Assembly (NCBI GenBank): GCA_903813345.2
Contig: CAIIXF020000008.1
Coordinates: 22,612,822 to 22,676,821 of the forward strand
DNA length: 64,000 nucleotides
DNA from: Owenia fusiformis
Taxonomy: Eukaryota; Annelida; Polychaeta; Sabellida; Oweniidae
Direction of reading: 5' to 3'
The notes under the pieces were generated by a model. The model ran no database searches, was not told the origin of the DNA, and worked only from the letters and a program-made list of their open reading frames with translations. Both the position numbers and the translations under genes were made by a program. Positions 1 through 11,689 of the stretch are shown here, piece by piece (positions within the stretch are counted from its first letter, which is position 1; every line of letters begins with the position of its first letter).

Positions 1-138
1 AATATTCAAACATCTGACAAAAAAAAATTGAAGTCAGTATTAGCTTAAGTATTTGAATGGTAAAATATGCCTATCCTTAAGTTTCTGTAAAAAAAATTTC
101 ATGTCAATACCATAATGTTATGATACTTTTTTTGCCTT

Positions 139-1031
139 CTAAAAAGGTTGCAAAATTTTTTGGCCCACCCTGTATTTTTCAAAATTGTTTGAATGGTTGA
201 CCCAATTTGAATATATCGTGTATCCTACTATTGTTATAACTGTATTTCTGAAAAAAGCTACATCTCCTTCCAACAGGTAAAAACCTAATATAAAATATTT
301 CCAACTCAGGTTACAATTCAGAATTCTTTCAATTTTTTTCCATATATCTTTTACTAAATCACATTCTAAAACCAAGTGTTTTGGAGTTTGTATTTCTTTA
401 CATTTGTAACAATATTGACTTATTTCTCTATTCCATTTATATAATGTGTTTCCACAAGTTAAGATATGATAAAAAATTTAAAAGTTAAATTCTGCATGTT
501 TTCTATTGAGCATATTTATGATTTTTGACAGATAAACCTTTCTATAAAAAGATATATTATTTGGAGTATTGAAAACATGTTTCAGTGATTCTCCATGATT
601 GTTCTTTCTTGTTTCTCCTGTAAAAGTATTTCATATATTAACTTGCTGGTTATCTTATGTACATTTATCCATTTATTGTTCTTTAATAAGAATGTAATAC
701 TCTTCTTTATATTCATATACTTTGCCATTTCTGTTTTTACATTTTTAGTTATTCTATTTATAAAAGTTTTTATCTTGATGTATTCTATCATCCAATTTTG
801 CTTTTTTATTAGCTTATTTATTATATACATTTCATCTACAAATTGTCCATTTTCTGTAAAGAAATCCTTAACGTTGGTATGTGAGTTGTTTTGATTATGA
901 TTTAAATCTAAATCTGATTTAAATCTGAAGTTTAAATTGTTACGTCTTACAATGTCATAGGCATCGCCAGGAGGGGGTGGGATGGTGCTATCGCAACCCC
1001 CCTCCCCCATAACCAATGAAAATATGACCAT
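139..1031 (-). pseudogene. LINE ORF2 C-terminal fragment, frameshifted
   Basis: Two minus-strand open frames (582-1031 and 139-375), with the stretch between them also readable, give the C-terminal part of a non-LTR retrotransposon polymerase protein. The downstream part holds a zinc-knuckle-like motif, C-x2-C-x7-H-x4-C (CYKCKEIQTPKHLVLEC), about 90 codons from the end, as in the region after the reverse transcriptase of many invertebrate LINEs. The catalytic reverse transcriptase part is absent. The frame changes near 585 and an in-frame stop sits near 480, so it is a dead, 5-prime truncated copy. It just precedes a TTTGGCCCACCCTGTA motif at about 160, which resembles a mariner-type end. The LINE assignment is from domain pattern; the clade is not determined. 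Confidence 0.7.
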
Positions 1032-1187
1032 GATGATAGAGGAAGAAAAGAGCCATAAAATGCTTTTTATTTGAAGCTTCTAGCTAAATTTTGAAGGAAG
1101 ATACATACATTTTGGTAAATTCAAAACAAATCTTACACGTTTTCTAATGATCTATTTATGTTATAAATTCGTATTTTTCGTTTTTTT

Positions 1188-1266
1188 GGGGTACCCAGTT
1201 TGAACCCAGCACGGAGGATTTACAAGGAGGATTTATTACCCGGTACCCGTTTTTTCTACAAACCCC
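1188..1266. mobile_element. short palindromic element, copy 1
   Basis: The segment ends in GGTACCC-rich arms and TTTTTTCTACAAACCC, matching a better-preserved copy at 59282-59371. It looks like a roughly 80-90 bp inverted-repeat element with a degraded left arm. Confidence 0.5.
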
Positions 1267-1277
1267 CACTTAGTGGT

Positions 1278-1680
1278 TTTCCTGGAATCGCGATGACAAG
1301 ATTTATATAAGAACTTCCAAAATGGCCGCCAGAATGCAAGATGGTGTTGAAAGATTAATCAGCTCTAGAAGTTTTTACGATGTAACATAAGTGAAAATTT
1401 GGAAAAAATCCGTTAAATTTGAATTTGACTGCCGAAAAGTTAATCAGCTCTAGAACTTCTTACTATGTAATATGTGTGAAAATTTGAAGTAAATCCTGTA
1501 GAGGTTTTCCTGGAATTGCAATGACAAGATTTATTCAAAAACTTCCAAGATGGCTGCCAGAATGCAAGATGGCCACCCAAAAGTTAATCAGCTCTAGAAG
1601 TTCTCACTATGTAACATGTGTGAAAATTTGAAGTAAACCCGTCAAGTGGCTTTCCAGGAATTGTGACGACAAGAAAGTGA
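1278..1680. repeat. tandem degenerate repeat, about 110-230 bp units
   Basis: Phrases such as AATCAGCTCTAGAAGTT, AATGGCCGCCAGAATGCAAG and TCCTGGAATTG recur two to three times. A further piece lies at 17820-17900. It shares the style of the 2010-3110 family (short phrases about 'atggccgcc') but is a different sequence. Confidence 0.6.
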
Positions 1681-2009
1681 GACATTGTCCACACACCCAC
1701 CCATCAAGCTGACAACAATATCGTACCTTTTTTAGGTACACAACTCCACCAATAGACTAGATGTTCATAGAAATAATCTTGATTTACATCTAAAAATTCA
1801 AAATTTAGTGAAAGTGATGTAAAATTACATATAGAAATGTGGATTTAAAAAGTGTTAATCAACTTTGAAAATTCAATTTTCTTTGAAAATATGACTCCTA
1901 GGCCGGAGAGATTCCCCATAGACCTTATGTAATAAAATCACAAAAAGTGAAATATCTTTTCTCGTATTGGACAGAATATTTTCTTCACTGAACATATTTT
2001 AATTTGTAT

Positions 2010-3110
2010 AACTAGATAACGGCAACTCCGCGGAGTAGCAAATCCCAACGAACAAAATATCAATTACCGAATTCCAATCAATTATACTCATTACTTTGGT
2101 TAAAATTGGAAAATTTAGATATAAGAATTGCGAATTCCTGTAAAACAGCCATTTTGAATTTTCTGAGGTACAAATCTGAAAAATAATACCATAATTGTGA
2201 TCTACTCCAAAATTCCTTCAATTTGAGTATTATATAGCCATACTTTGAAGGGATAATAGATAGATGTTGCGAATATACCACCAAAATTTCAAACAATAAT
2301 ATTAATTACTTTGGTTTAGAATGAAAAATTTATGATTTTTGCGAAAAAGTCCCGTCATTTTTAAAGCGGCGGCCATCTTGAAAAAATCCATTTTAAATTT
2401 TCTGAGGTACAAATCTGAAAAATAATACCATAATTGTGATCTACTCCAAATTTCCTTCAATTTGAGTATTATATAGCCATACTTTGAAGGGATCGAAAAA
2501 TTATTGCGAAATCGTACATTAGACGGCCATTTTGAATTTTACGAGGCTCGAATCAGAAAAAAGATACAATATTTGCAATCTACTCTTAATTGCCTTTCAT
2601 TTGAGTATACTAGTAATAAAGCTATACTTCAGAAAGATCTAAAAATTACCGAAAATGTCTGTTTTCCCGACCCCCCATACACGGCCCCTGGGGGTCAGGA
2701 TGAAAAACACAGAATATATGTGAAAAGGATAGATGTTGCGAATATACATTCAAAATTTCAAACAATAATATTAATTACTTTGGTTTAGAATGAAAAATTT
2801 ATGATTTTTGCGAAAAAGTCCCGTCATTTTTAAAGCGGCGGCCATCTTGAAGAATTTTTTTATTGCGTAAAACTATTCATCAATATACATCTTTCCACCA
2901 TATATGAAGAAAATCCGTCAACTAATATTTGAGTTATCTTCCGGATGGACATCTTGTAATATATAGATACACTGTCCCACATGTTTTGTTAAAGAGCAAC
3001 TGAAGCATACAATCTTCAGACGGACGGACTGACTGACTGACTGACTGACGGACTGACGGACGGACGGAGGGCTTCACTATATCCCTACCGAACTTCGTTC
3101 GTTGGGATAA
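2010..3110. mobile_element. family F1 repeat element with inverted ends and GACG microsatellite
   Basis: The left end carries GGAGTAGCAAATCCCAACGA and the right end carries CTACCGAACTTCGTTCGTTG, so AAATCCCAACGAAC is mirrored by GTTCGTTGGGAT. A GACG/GACT microsatellite (about 3021-3068) sits next to the right end. Internally a block of about 240 bp is repeated (2154-2380, 2397-2494 and 2731-2850). Related pieces lie at 12343-12417, 19066-20062, 23160-23970, 24290-24880, 25372-25720 and 57849-57985. No protein is encoded. This is a dispersed non-autonomous family; its superfamily is not assigned. Confidence 0.7.
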
Positions 3111-3459
3111 CTATCAGATAGATCAAACTCCGATTGTACTATATGGTATAACGCATACTGAGTGAACACTGTGCATAAAGGTGATATGAAATGCTATCTG
3201 ACCTGAATTAGCCACCTGGTGGTGAAAGTGGTAACTACCTGCTCGCATCAAATTCTTTGGCCCAAACTTGTGACATTTTTAATTTGGGCCTAAAAATAGG
3301 ATTTATTTGTAAAATTGTTCCTCCAATTATGAAAAATGGACTTGAATTTTCTCTTCAGTTTCCAGGTCTACCACTGACTTTGCTAATAGTCTCATGAAAC
3401 ATAAAGAGCAAATGAATTACGAAAAATTCTGAATTAATAAAATACAGTTTTCAACTGAC
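3111..3459. other. stretch without recognised feature
   Basis: Intronic position if the BTB locus continues to the left. No coding or repeat signal seen. Confidence 0.4.
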
Positions 3460-3573
3460 CTTTATTTAGGGAATCAAGATCAATATCTGGATGATCAACT
3501 TTAATGTGGCTGTAGACCTCATCATGGCTGCTACATTGTTTAGTACAGTAGAAGCATTTGTACTTGTGACCAA
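3460..3573 (-). CDS. module 3 exon C: single C2H2 finger
   Basis: The minus-strand exon is bounded by an acceptor (TATTGTAG) and a donor (AAAG|GTCAGT), both phase 1, 114 bp. It encodes about 38 residues with one zinc finger, C-x2-C-x12-H-x4-H (KCFYC ... H-IKVD-H), followed by HPDIDLDSLNK. Exons C of modules 1 and 2 have the same length class, phases and finger spacing and end in HPESGIE. The next exon (a finger array, as in modules 1 and 2) is not present between 1 and 3459, so it is expected to the left of the window or has been lost. Confidence 0.75.
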
Positions 3574-3746
3574 CTACAATAACAAGTTACACATGAGCTC
3601 ATTCTACAATCAGGATGGTTTTAGATGGCTTTTGGATAATTTTCTAAAACTACCTTTGGAAGTAAGTTATGGAACTTCAAAAATGAAAATGTTACTAATG
3701 AATTAAAATTAAAACAACATTCAAATGTTTAATGTGTTCTTTCTAC

Positions 3747-4055
3747 CTTTCACAAGATGTCCTAGCTCAACTGCCAATGCTGCAGGCTGTTCAGTCCCCA
3801 CTTCATCTACATCAAATTCGCTGCCCTCACTTGACTCAGCATCACTATAGAGCAGTTCCATTTCCTCATCAACCTCTGTGTCCTCATCACTTCCTTCAGT
3901 TTCTAGGCTTGCAGCTATGTCATTGTCAGTGTCTTCTTTTGGGTGATCATCCAGTTTGTTGTGTTTTTTCTTTTCTGTCTTTGCTTTTTTCTTCTTTTCT
4001 TTGAGAATGCTTCTAGGTATCCATTCACGATCTTCTTTCTCCATCCATGCTTTTT
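3747..4055 (-). CDS. module 3 exon B: basic-acidic linker
   Basis: The minus-strand exon is bounded by an acceptor (CATTCTAG) and a donor (AAAG|GTAGAA), phase 1 in and phase 1 out, 309 bp (103 codons). It opens with KAWMEKEDREWIPRSILK, then a lysine-rich stretch that could be a nuclear localisation signal, then a long acidic run rich in Asp, Glu and Ser. The K-x-D/E-x-x-EW-x-PR start is shared with exon B of modules 1 and 2, so these are paralogous exons. No enzymatic domain is visible. Its role is probably as a spacer or protein-interaction segment between the BTB domain and the fingers (inference). Confidence 0.75.
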
Positions 4056-4134
4056 CTAGAATGATTAACATATTTTATATGGAATCATGTTACGTCTCTT
4101 TTTTCTATAGTACTATATCAATATATATATATAT

Positions 4135-4684
4135 TTATCCCATACTTGGACGTGTTATAGGTACATAAAGCGGGTTTGTAAAAACTTATATTTTCATCAG
4201 CGGGCAGATATAGCTTTACGTCCCGCTCCGAGCGGGCAGATATAGTATATCTGCCGTCATAATCGCCGTTCGCATATTGGTTCATTTTGTAACGTTTGCA
4301 ACTGTAAACGACAATGGAAAAACGCAGACAATTGCGATCTGTTTGATGGTTTATAGAAGGGAGGGAGCATCCTTAATTAAAAATCAAAGATTCGAGAAAA
4401 TAAATGTGGGTGAATATCCGACCACGACCAAGAAAACAAAACTGGACATGAATGGTCTAAAATATGTCCACGGTTTAATGGAAATTTTCTAAGCTGTGGC
4501 CAATTGAACAATGTGAACCAAATGACCAAGATCGGTATGGGATAAACAGATCATCCTATAGTCAGTTCAGGATATTGGCATTATCCCTTGGCAAATATAA
4601 TATATCTGCCCGAGGGCTGTAGTTCCCGAGGCCTCGAGATAATCCCAATATCCTGAACCTCATATAGGATAATCTCTATATATA
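4135..4684 (+). mobile_element. family P element, copy A, ending in hairpin
   Basis: It starts with TTATCCCATACTTGGACGTG and ends with a roughly 115-bp imperfect hairpin (4555-4669) centred on CCCGAGGGC. Copies lie at 46369-47620 (interrupted) and 49855-50366 (inverted). Non-coding. Confidence 0.7.
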
Positions 4685-4818
4685 GGTTATTTTCTGGGAG
4701 GGATTGAATATGGGTTTTATTCTGAGGGACAATATGATATTGACCGAGGGAGCGCAGCGACCAATATCATATTTTCCAAGGAATAAAACCCATATTCAAT
4801 CCTGACCAGAAATAACCT
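4685..4818. repeat. long hairpin, GAATATGGGTTTTATTC stem
   Basis: The arms GGTTATTT...GAATATGGGTTTTATTC and GAATAAAACCCATATTC...AAATAACC pair around a short centre, CGAGGGAGCGCAGCGACC. An inverted copy lies at 22557-22680. Confidence 0.8.
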
Positions 4819-4822
4819 ATTC

Positions 4823-5111
4823 ATTCCATAATACATTCCTCTAAAATGTTACATTTGGATAATGCAAACATTATATTAATAAATGCACATTGTTTGAAGA
4901 TAATTTCAAAGTTATTTATCAAAGCTTTTATCAAATTGTCAAGTTTAAAAATAACCGGGAAACGAAAAATAGATTATAAGCTCCAATACAATTTTTTCCC
5001 AGGGACAATACGATTTTTTTCCCGGGAACAATACGACTTTTTCATGTAATATGATTCAATACGATTTCTATTCCTTCATATTTCCCTGGGAAAAAAGTAG
5101 TATTATGGAAT
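4823..5111. mobile_element. AT-rich MITE with ATTCCATAATAC ends
   Basis: The terminal inverted repeats are ATTCCATAATAC and GTATTATGGAAT. The interior repeats TCCCNGGGACAATACGATTT. It directly follows the hairpin at 4685-4818; the same pair occurs in opposite orientation at 22301-22680, so the two form one composite unit. Confidence 0.7.
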
Positions 5112-5545
5112 AAATAACTTTTATGACATATTGTATGATTACATTATTACATTAGTCACAACTGCTCACTAAAAGTAACTAAAAACTTCTTCTATATTTA
5201 CAAAGTAATGTACAAAATATAGACATTTATTTTGATAACTAAGACCATGTAAGTTTACTTTTTTTAAATATAAAGTCTAACCCTCCAGTCCAATTGATAT
5301 CAAAGAGCTTTTAATAAAGAATTTTGACATCTTAGCATAAAACTGTTCTTGAAAGAAATATTGTCCAGCTAAAATCAATCTTGCTGTACATGTATCTAGA
5401 AGAGCAAAAGTAGACCTAGTGAAGTAAAGCTGTTGCATTGACTCAGTTTTGAAAATAATCCTCTGCGCAACAGATAACATAACATTAAAGATACTGTATG
5501 ACCTTCGATAGCAAGTCGCTATTACAGTCTCAGCTGTAGTGGCTA

Positions 5546-5720
5546 GCCTTAATGGCTCAGGGGTAGAGCGTCTGACTCGAGAGCGGAAGGTACTGGGTTC
5601 GAATCCCGTATTGGGCTTTGAATTTAGCACATTCTCTTTTGAGTCTAGTATCTGGCTCGGTACACTACAGCTCCCCGACGAGCATGCCCAAGGGTCGTTA
5701 CAATACTATAACATAACTTG
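5546..5720 (+). repeat. tRNA-derived SINE
   Basis: 5546-5616 folds like a tRNA: a TGGCTCAGGGGTAGAGC A box with a perfect GCTC/GAGC D stem, and a GGTTCGAATCC B box in a T arm. A seven-base anticodon loop (CTCGAGA) would read CGA, but the acceptor and anticodon stems have mismatches and there is no serine-type long variable arm, so it is not a working tRNA gene. An unrelated body of about 100 bp follows. RNA polymerase III promoter boxes are thus retained. It lies in an intron of the BTB locus, on the strand opposite to the gene. Confidence 0.65.
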
Positions 5721-5750
5721 CATGTACCGTGAAACAATAAATCTACTTAC

Positions 5751-5881
5751 TTTTTCGGATTTCTTCAAGAAACTTTTTCCTTTCTTTGTCAATCGCAGGC
5801 CTTATGCGGGGCTTAGGAGGCTTTTGTATGGTTAGTATACCAGGCACAAGCTCCTCTGTATTGCTCCTTCTAGTATTGAAC
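5751..5881 (-). CDS. module 3 exon A: basic linker
   Basis: The minus-strand exon is bounded by an acceptor (TTATTTGTAG) and a donor (AAAA|GTAAGT), 131 bp, phase 2 in and phase 1 out. It encodes FNTRRSNTEELVPGI followed by a proline and lysine-rich segment ending KKFLEEIRK. Exon A of module 1 (YDTRRSNHGELSPGL) and of module 2 (YSSQSSHHEELLPDL) are clear paralogues with the same phases. The first base (G) completes an AGG arginine codon with the AG left by the shared linker exon at 24075-24213. No start codon lies at its 5-prime side, so it is an internal exon. Confidence 0.75.
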
Positions 5882-5943
5882 CTACAAATAAAATATAAAC
5901 TAATAAAATAAACATTTGGAAAGTTTATGAATTAAAGTAGATA

Positions 5944-6952
5944 GTAGCCGGGACAGAACAAGTCATACACTTTTTTGTTCCTGATAACTTTTTAAATTCT
6001 GAATAATTTTTCATGAAATGTTCACTGGATTCACAACATACAAAATCTTTTGTTTAACTCATCATTAATAATCTTTATAATTACAGCTTTTCAAAGATCA
6101 TGGCCATATTGTGTTTTTTGTTTGAAAATGATAAAATGACTTATTTTTCTCTCTGGAATAAGTATTATCTTCATTCCAATCAAAATCATATTTTCTCAAT
6201 GTGACTTTTCACCGAGAAATAGTTTCATTTGTTACCTTATTTTAACAAAGTGTCAGTGCATTGACCTTATTTAACATGCAAATTGAATTTAGGTCTATGT
6301 CTACCTCTGATTCTTTGGAACAATATCCATTGTCATGTTGCTGTTTAACATACAGTATCTCCCATGTTTTACTTGGACACCAATTTAAACATCATATCAA
6401 ATAACTTGAACTGAATATGTATTATTTGTTATAATTGATACTTGCTTAATTTATGGATTGCTTCTTGAATTCTGACCTACCATGGCATCTATAATATGCA
6501 CTTTCCATTCAAGAGATATGTTTCATCAGCTACACAAAGAGATTAAGACAAGAAATAGAAATATTTTAGGGTCAATGGTAAGGAGCAAAGACATTAAATT
6601 GCACATCATATCTTCAATTGATTATCCATAATTTATATCATTTTATTATTTTCAACTCATAAATTATGTGAAATAAATGAAATACACAAGCAAAAATGCA
6701 GGTACATAAGACAGTATGAGCTTGCACTCAAAATCAATAACTGCTAGAATTGTTCTCCATTTCCAACAAAATGGTCAAGTTGGCCAACATATTTAAAAAA
6801 CTGTAATTAAAATGAAAATTGATTATGACTTAAATAAAAGATTTTGTACATTAGGAATGCTTGAAAGTTTATCCAGTGAAAATTTCATGAAAAATTATAG
6901 AGGATTGAAAAAGTTATGAAAAGAGGTGTATGACTTGTTCTGTCCTGGCTAC
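5944..6952. mobile_element. non-autonomous TIR element, 1.0 kb, TA target site
   Basis: Terminal inverted repeats of about 88 bp start GTAGCC(G/A)GGACAGAAC, and the element is flanked by TA on both sides, the target duplication of Tc1/mariner-type elements. No transposase frame remains. It sits in the intron upstream of module 3 exon A. Confidence 0.75.
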
Positions 6953-6989
6953 TATAAACAGTGATTTTTACCTTCAGCAACTTTGGAAG

Positions 6990-7740
6990 AAATTAACATT
7001 CAAATCAAAGTATGAGTGCTATTTGGCGCTTTCTGGGCACTTTCAAAGTGTATGAGTCAATTTTGGGGGAGGTGTCAAAGAGGATGCGAGGGTGAGGTGG
7101 GTTTGGGTGCCAGACGAAGAGCAAGGGGTTGTCTCCCAGAAACATTGACCATATCGAAGTACTATTTGATTTATCTGGGTATATTAAGTGTCCGAGACAA
7201 TATATGAAATTCAGAATTTTTTCAATTGTTTTGTGGGGGATGTAAGGGGTGGCCGACTCTCCTAGAAAAATTTACAATTTAAAGATGATATATGGTGCTT
7301 TCTTGGCACTTTTAAAGTGCAGAATCAATAAATTCTTTTTTTTGGGTGGGGGTGTCAAATGGGGTACCAGAGGAGGAGGTGGGGTTGGGGTGCCAGAGGG
7401 GGAGCAAGTGTTTGTCCCCCAGTAAACCATATCAAGGTGCTATTTGATGAAGTCTGGGCACTTTAAAAGTGTCAGAGAAAATACATGAAATAAAAGAATG
7501 TTTTGTCAATTGTTTTGTGGGGGGTGTCGGGGGTGTGAGGGTTGGCCTACTTCCCTAGAAAATTTTACAATTGAAGATGCTATTTTGTGCTTTCTTGGCA
7601 CTTTCAAAATGTATGGGTCATTAAAAAAAAAACTGAAAAAATCAAAACTTTTTCAAATGTTTGGGGGGTGTCAAAGGGCAGAGGGGGAGGTGCTGTAAGG
7701 ATGCAAGAGGGGAAGCAAGTGGGTGGGTGGCCTATTTCCA
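6990..7740. repeat. tandem repeat, 270-290 bp units
   Basis: The phrase GGTGCTTTCTTGGCACTTT recurs at about 7018, 7288 and 7579, with G-rich blocks between, and once more at about 8635 beyond an interposed block. Open frames across it are by-products of G-rich repeats. Confidence 0.7.
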
Positions 7741-7744
7741 GACC

Positions 7745-8575
7745 TGCCAACCTACCGTATTTTTATGGGAATCTACCTGCCAGCCTACCGTATTTTTACG
7801 GGAATCTACCATAAAAAATTACCATTTTTTCCCGTAAAATTGACAGTAAAAAAATCTACCGTATTTTTAACGAAATCTACCGTGAAATATTTTATTAAAA
7901 TTCGATTTTTTCTATAAGATACCGTAAGTATTTGGAAATCTACTGTATTTCTGCTGAAATTAACAATATTCTTGTTCAAACTACCGTAAAATCTACTGTT
8001 ATTATTTGGAAATTCTGAAAAATTGAAGTTTCCTGTATTTCCCTTGTAATATTCAAAAATTAATAGGTGTAGGCAGGTCTGTGCCAATGGTTATTGCGTA
8101 CTTAGTAAGTAACTAAGTAAGCTGGCTTGCAATCAGTCAACACACTGGGGAGAATCGTGATGCAAAAACAAAGTGTCAACTACCACAGGTTCTACTGTTG
8201 TTATAATAAAAACACTGAAGTGTTCAAATTGTTAGTCTGTTTATGAGAGTTCCATGCATGCTATTTTAGAAAAATATACTTTATTTGTTATTCATTGAAG
8301 TGTGTCAAAATCTACGCAAAATCAGTTTGTGATCAAAAAACTTCCGCAATTTTTTTAAAAATCTATCGTAAAACTAACACATTTTCAAAATCTTCCGCAA
8401 AACTACAGTTTTTTCAGAAATCTACCACAAAAACTACCGCATTTTTTTCAAAGTCTACCGTAAAACTACTACATTTTTCAAATCTTCCGCAATACTACCG
8501 TCTTTACAAAAATCTACCGCAAAAACTACCATACTTTTTCAAAATCTACTGGTAAACTACCGCATTTTACTTTAG
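7745..8575. repeat. CTACCGTAAAA-type minisatellite
   Basis: Degenerate units of roughly 30-36 bp containing CTACCGTATTTTTACGG or AATCTACCGCAAAACTACC are clustered at 7745-8000 and 8290-8575. It appears to split the 280-bp tandem array. Confidence 0.6.
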
Positions 8576-9077
8576 AAGTGTCTGAGACACCAAATAAAAT
8601 AAATTCAAAACTTCAATTTTACAATTTCTAGATGCTATTTGGTGCTTTCTGGGCAATTTCAACGTGTGAGTCAATCAAAAAAAATTAGAAATAAATTATA
8701 TTTTTCAAAAAAAATTATTAAGCCATCCAAACAGTCACTGTTTGATAGGAAATCTTTTCATATCATTATCTGTCCTATTATGTGTGTCATTCTTACTAAG
8801 ATATTGTTACAATGGTTTCCATTCAACAACCTCAAATCAATTAAAAAACAATCATCAAATACAAAGCCAATAACTTACTATCAATAAAATCAAATTTATT
8901 CATACATTTTAAACAAATATATTTTTTATGATGCTATAATGTTTTATGCCTCAATCCACTTATAAAATAATGATCTAAATACTGTACTGTATTTTGCCAA
9001 TTTTGAGAATTCACGATTTTGCGACTATTCCATTTCACAGATTTCTCATGTTTAAATTTCATTATTCTCTGAACCCT

Positions 9078-9322
9078 CAGGGGCGGATCTGGGAACCAAC
9101 AAGGGGGGGGGGCAAATTACAGGTATGATAAAAAAAATGCTGAGCTTGCGCGGAAAAAAATTTTGGGCCCCTAATACCAAAAAGTGAATATCTGAGGCCA
9201 TTTTTCTTCAAAATATGGCCCAATATAAAAAATAAGGCCTTAAAAGACCCAGTAATGACCAAAAAGGCCCACTTTTTGGGACCCAATTTTTTCTGAAAAA
9301 CCTCCCCCCAGATCCGCCAGTG
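9078..9322. mobile_element. short MITE with GGCGGATCTGG ends
   Basis: The inverted ends are CAGGGGCGGATCTGG and CCAGATCCGCCAGTG, and the same ACCCTCA sequence occurs at both edges. The length is 245 bp and there is no coding capacity. It resembles common CAG-ended short elements; the superfamily is uncertain. Confidence 0.65.
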
Positions 9323-9377
9323 ACCCTCACTCTGTAAACTATGTTAATTTATGTACAGTCATAAGATTTACAATTAC

Positions 9378-9463
9378 TCAATCTTTGTCAATGACACGCT
9401 GGACCTCAACCTCTATTACATCGCCATTTTTTGGTTTATTTGATGCCAATGCAAGAGATATAT
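9378..9463 (-). CDS. possible 3-prime terminal exon of module 2
   Basis: The minus-strand frame behind an AAATAG acceptor reads ISLALASNKPKNGDVIEVEV and ends in VIDKD-stop. A GTAATT donor lies in the last codons of module 2 exon D (after ...NTGA), phase 1, and joins it in frame, replacing the short GN-stop end. The composition looks coding, but no homologous exon is seen in module 1 and the acceptor is weak. It may be chance. Confidence 0.3.
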
Positions 9464-9917
9464 CTATTTATCACCTAATAACATAGGATAAAAGTTTCAC
9501 AAAAAAACAAAAAGCATCAGCATCTCTGGTAATAACAAAACATATCCCTGGGAACCAAATCAGCAAATCTCAAAAAGTGTGGAACTAAATCAACCTGAAA
9601 AATACCAGTACAGTGAAAATAAATTATTTTTAAAATTTGCCAAATCCAGTTACACATTTTGCCTGAAATGCAGTGTACATGTATCTTAAGAAATTCTCCA
9701 GAGATATGGTACACAATTATTATAGATCATAAATAAGATGATATATACAGTATCATACATAGTAAATAATCTATTAATCTACATAATATTAAAATATTAA
9801 GCACAGTTCTACATTAACCATGAAACATCTTGAAATCATAAATGTCCTGGCTTTCCTCAAGAATACAATTAGACAATTAAGTCATATCGTTTAAGTGATG
9901 TAACAAACAAAGGCTTA

Positions 9918-11362
9918 TTAATTACCAGCCCCAGTGTTTGTTGTTGGTTGCAAACCTGCCACAGCACCATTATTAATTGCAGATGACTTAATAGTTGGAA
10001 CTGTTATTACAGAGGAAGGTTCATCAAGGTCTTTTTTAATTCCTACATATGGTTGATTGAACTTAAGTGCATTACGTGGAGGATCTATTGCATGAATATA
10101 AGGATTGTTAATGTCAATGAAAATTCTATGGTCATCTCTATCAATAATGGTGGTTTCTTTAGCATACACAAAAGGCTTAGTTTTCATATCAGACAGATCA
10201 TCTGGGTTTTCAACTCTCTTTGTCTTGTGAATTCGAACCCAGTGCTTTTGCCTATTTGCTGTATTTGAGCACACAAGACCACATAACTTGCACACAGATG
10301 GATTCTTTCTTTCATGAACAATAGTTCTATGAACACATAGTGCATTAGTTGATGGGTAAAACAAATGACACATTTTGCATTGGTTCACTTTACCAAGTCC
10401 ATGTCGAATTCGATTGTGATTTACTAATAATCTGGCAGAAGAACAGATATATTCACAACTATTGCATTCAATCAACTCTCTTCCTTCATGTATGGTTACC
10501 ATGTGTGCTTTGTATGTTTTCCTATCACCTAGATAAACCCCACAAATTGTGCATTTAGTATTCAAACTATGTTCTTCATTCTGATGTGTCAGTAAATATT
10601 TCCTACTTGAAAATGACTTTGAGCAAGTGTCACTTATTTCACATTTAAATGGTTTTTCGTGGGACTTCATATGGATTTGTAATCTCACTTTGTTTTTTAA
10701 CATTTTGTCACATTGAGAACATTTATATTTATATTTACTTTTATAAGTTTTGGGAGGAATTCCCAAATGCTTCTTCTTGAAGTGTGCTTTGAGAGAACCC
10801 ATTGTTGGCCAAAGTTTTCCACACTGATCACAACTGAAGCGCCTTTCTGTATGACATGACAATATGTGATTTTTCAATGTATGTTTTCTGCGAAACTTTA
10901 AATTACATTGATCACACGCTAAGTCATATGACTCGTTGTGAGATTCCAAATGAGTTTTATACGAATAGTAGTTTGCATACCTAGAACCACAGACTGTACA
11001 AACATACTTCAAATCTTCTTCCTTTGCATGGGATCTTAACATATGCCCTCTATATGCAGACACAGCTTTAAAATCAGAACCGCAAATTTCACAAATAATT
11101 GGATTCTCATTATGCACAGTCCTCATGTGTTCATTTAAAGCACCCTTAGAAGCAAACATTGATCTACACATTGCCTTTTTGCATTGCATGGTTTTTACAT
11201 CATGCACTGTCTTAACATGTACTGTTAAGTTCACAAATGTTTTGTTGCATAAAGAACAGAAATGAGCCTTTTTGTAAGTGTCTGGAGTACAGCTCAACTT
11301 ATGATAGAGATATTTGTACTTGGTTTTATACATGGCACCACATATTTCGCATTTCAGGCTTT
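9918..11362 (-). CDS. module 2 exon D: 13-finger C2H2 array
   Basis: The exon starts at the CTTTTTCAG acceptor, where the phase-1 join gives ...NK-ESLKCEICG, and ends in a stop (481 residues). It contains about 13 zinc fingers: a first C2HC-type unit (CEIC...H-x4-C), then 12 C2H2 fingers, several with unusual C-x4-C spacing (CKKAMC) or C-x5-C (CEISDTC). Linkers are mostly not the canonical TGEKP. The tail holds a conserved segment, NPDDLSDMKTKPFVYAK. It is probably a sequence-specific DNA-binding module of a nuclear BTB transcription factor. It differs from module 1 by three extra central fingers. The methionine 13 bases upstream of the acceptor is intronic and should not be used as a start. 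Confidence 0.85.
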
Positions 11363-11510
11363 CTGAAAAAGACAAAACAAATTATTCTTATATAGGATGT
11401 TAATAGGCTTAATTCCAAATAGTCTGTATCATAAAGTTGTATTCTTGCTTCAATTAAAACATGTAAAAGGTGTTACTATGTCAATTTTATTTCCATACTG
11501 AATCATTCAC

Positions 11511-11627
11511 CTTTATTCAGGAATTCTATACCAGATTCAGGATGCACTTCAGCTATATGCTCATCACGGGTGGCCCTGTCTATGAATCTATCAGGGCAAT
11601 ATACACAGAATAATCCTGCTCCAGAAA
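11511..11627 (-). CDS. module 2 exon C: single C2H2 finger
   Basis: A 117-bp exon, phase 1 in and out, acceptor TTTATTACAG, donor AAAG|GTGAAT. It encodes VSGAGLFCVYC...H-IAEV-H followed by PESGIEFLNK: one finger with C-x2-C-x12-H-x4-H spacing. It is a paralogue of 17113-17229 (over half identical by eye) and 3460-3573. The join to exon D is in frame. It probably adds a detached N-terminal finger to the array. Confidence 0.85.
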
Positions 11628-11689
11628 CTGTAATAAATGAGATGAGATAAAATGTGAATGCTGCATGCAATATAAACAGGTTTCAAAAC

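Noticed and set aside
3491-3706. Plus-strand 71-codon frame
   Set aside because: Shadow of the minus-strand finger exon 3460-3573, whose splice sites and phases fit the locus.
5546-5616. tRNA gene (serine-type anticodon CGA)
   Set aside because: Mismatched acceptor and anticodon stems, no long variable arm, and a SINE body follows; called a SINE head instead.
9200-9290. Possible gene in the 9077-9286 frame
   Set aside because: Lies wholly inside a short MITE.
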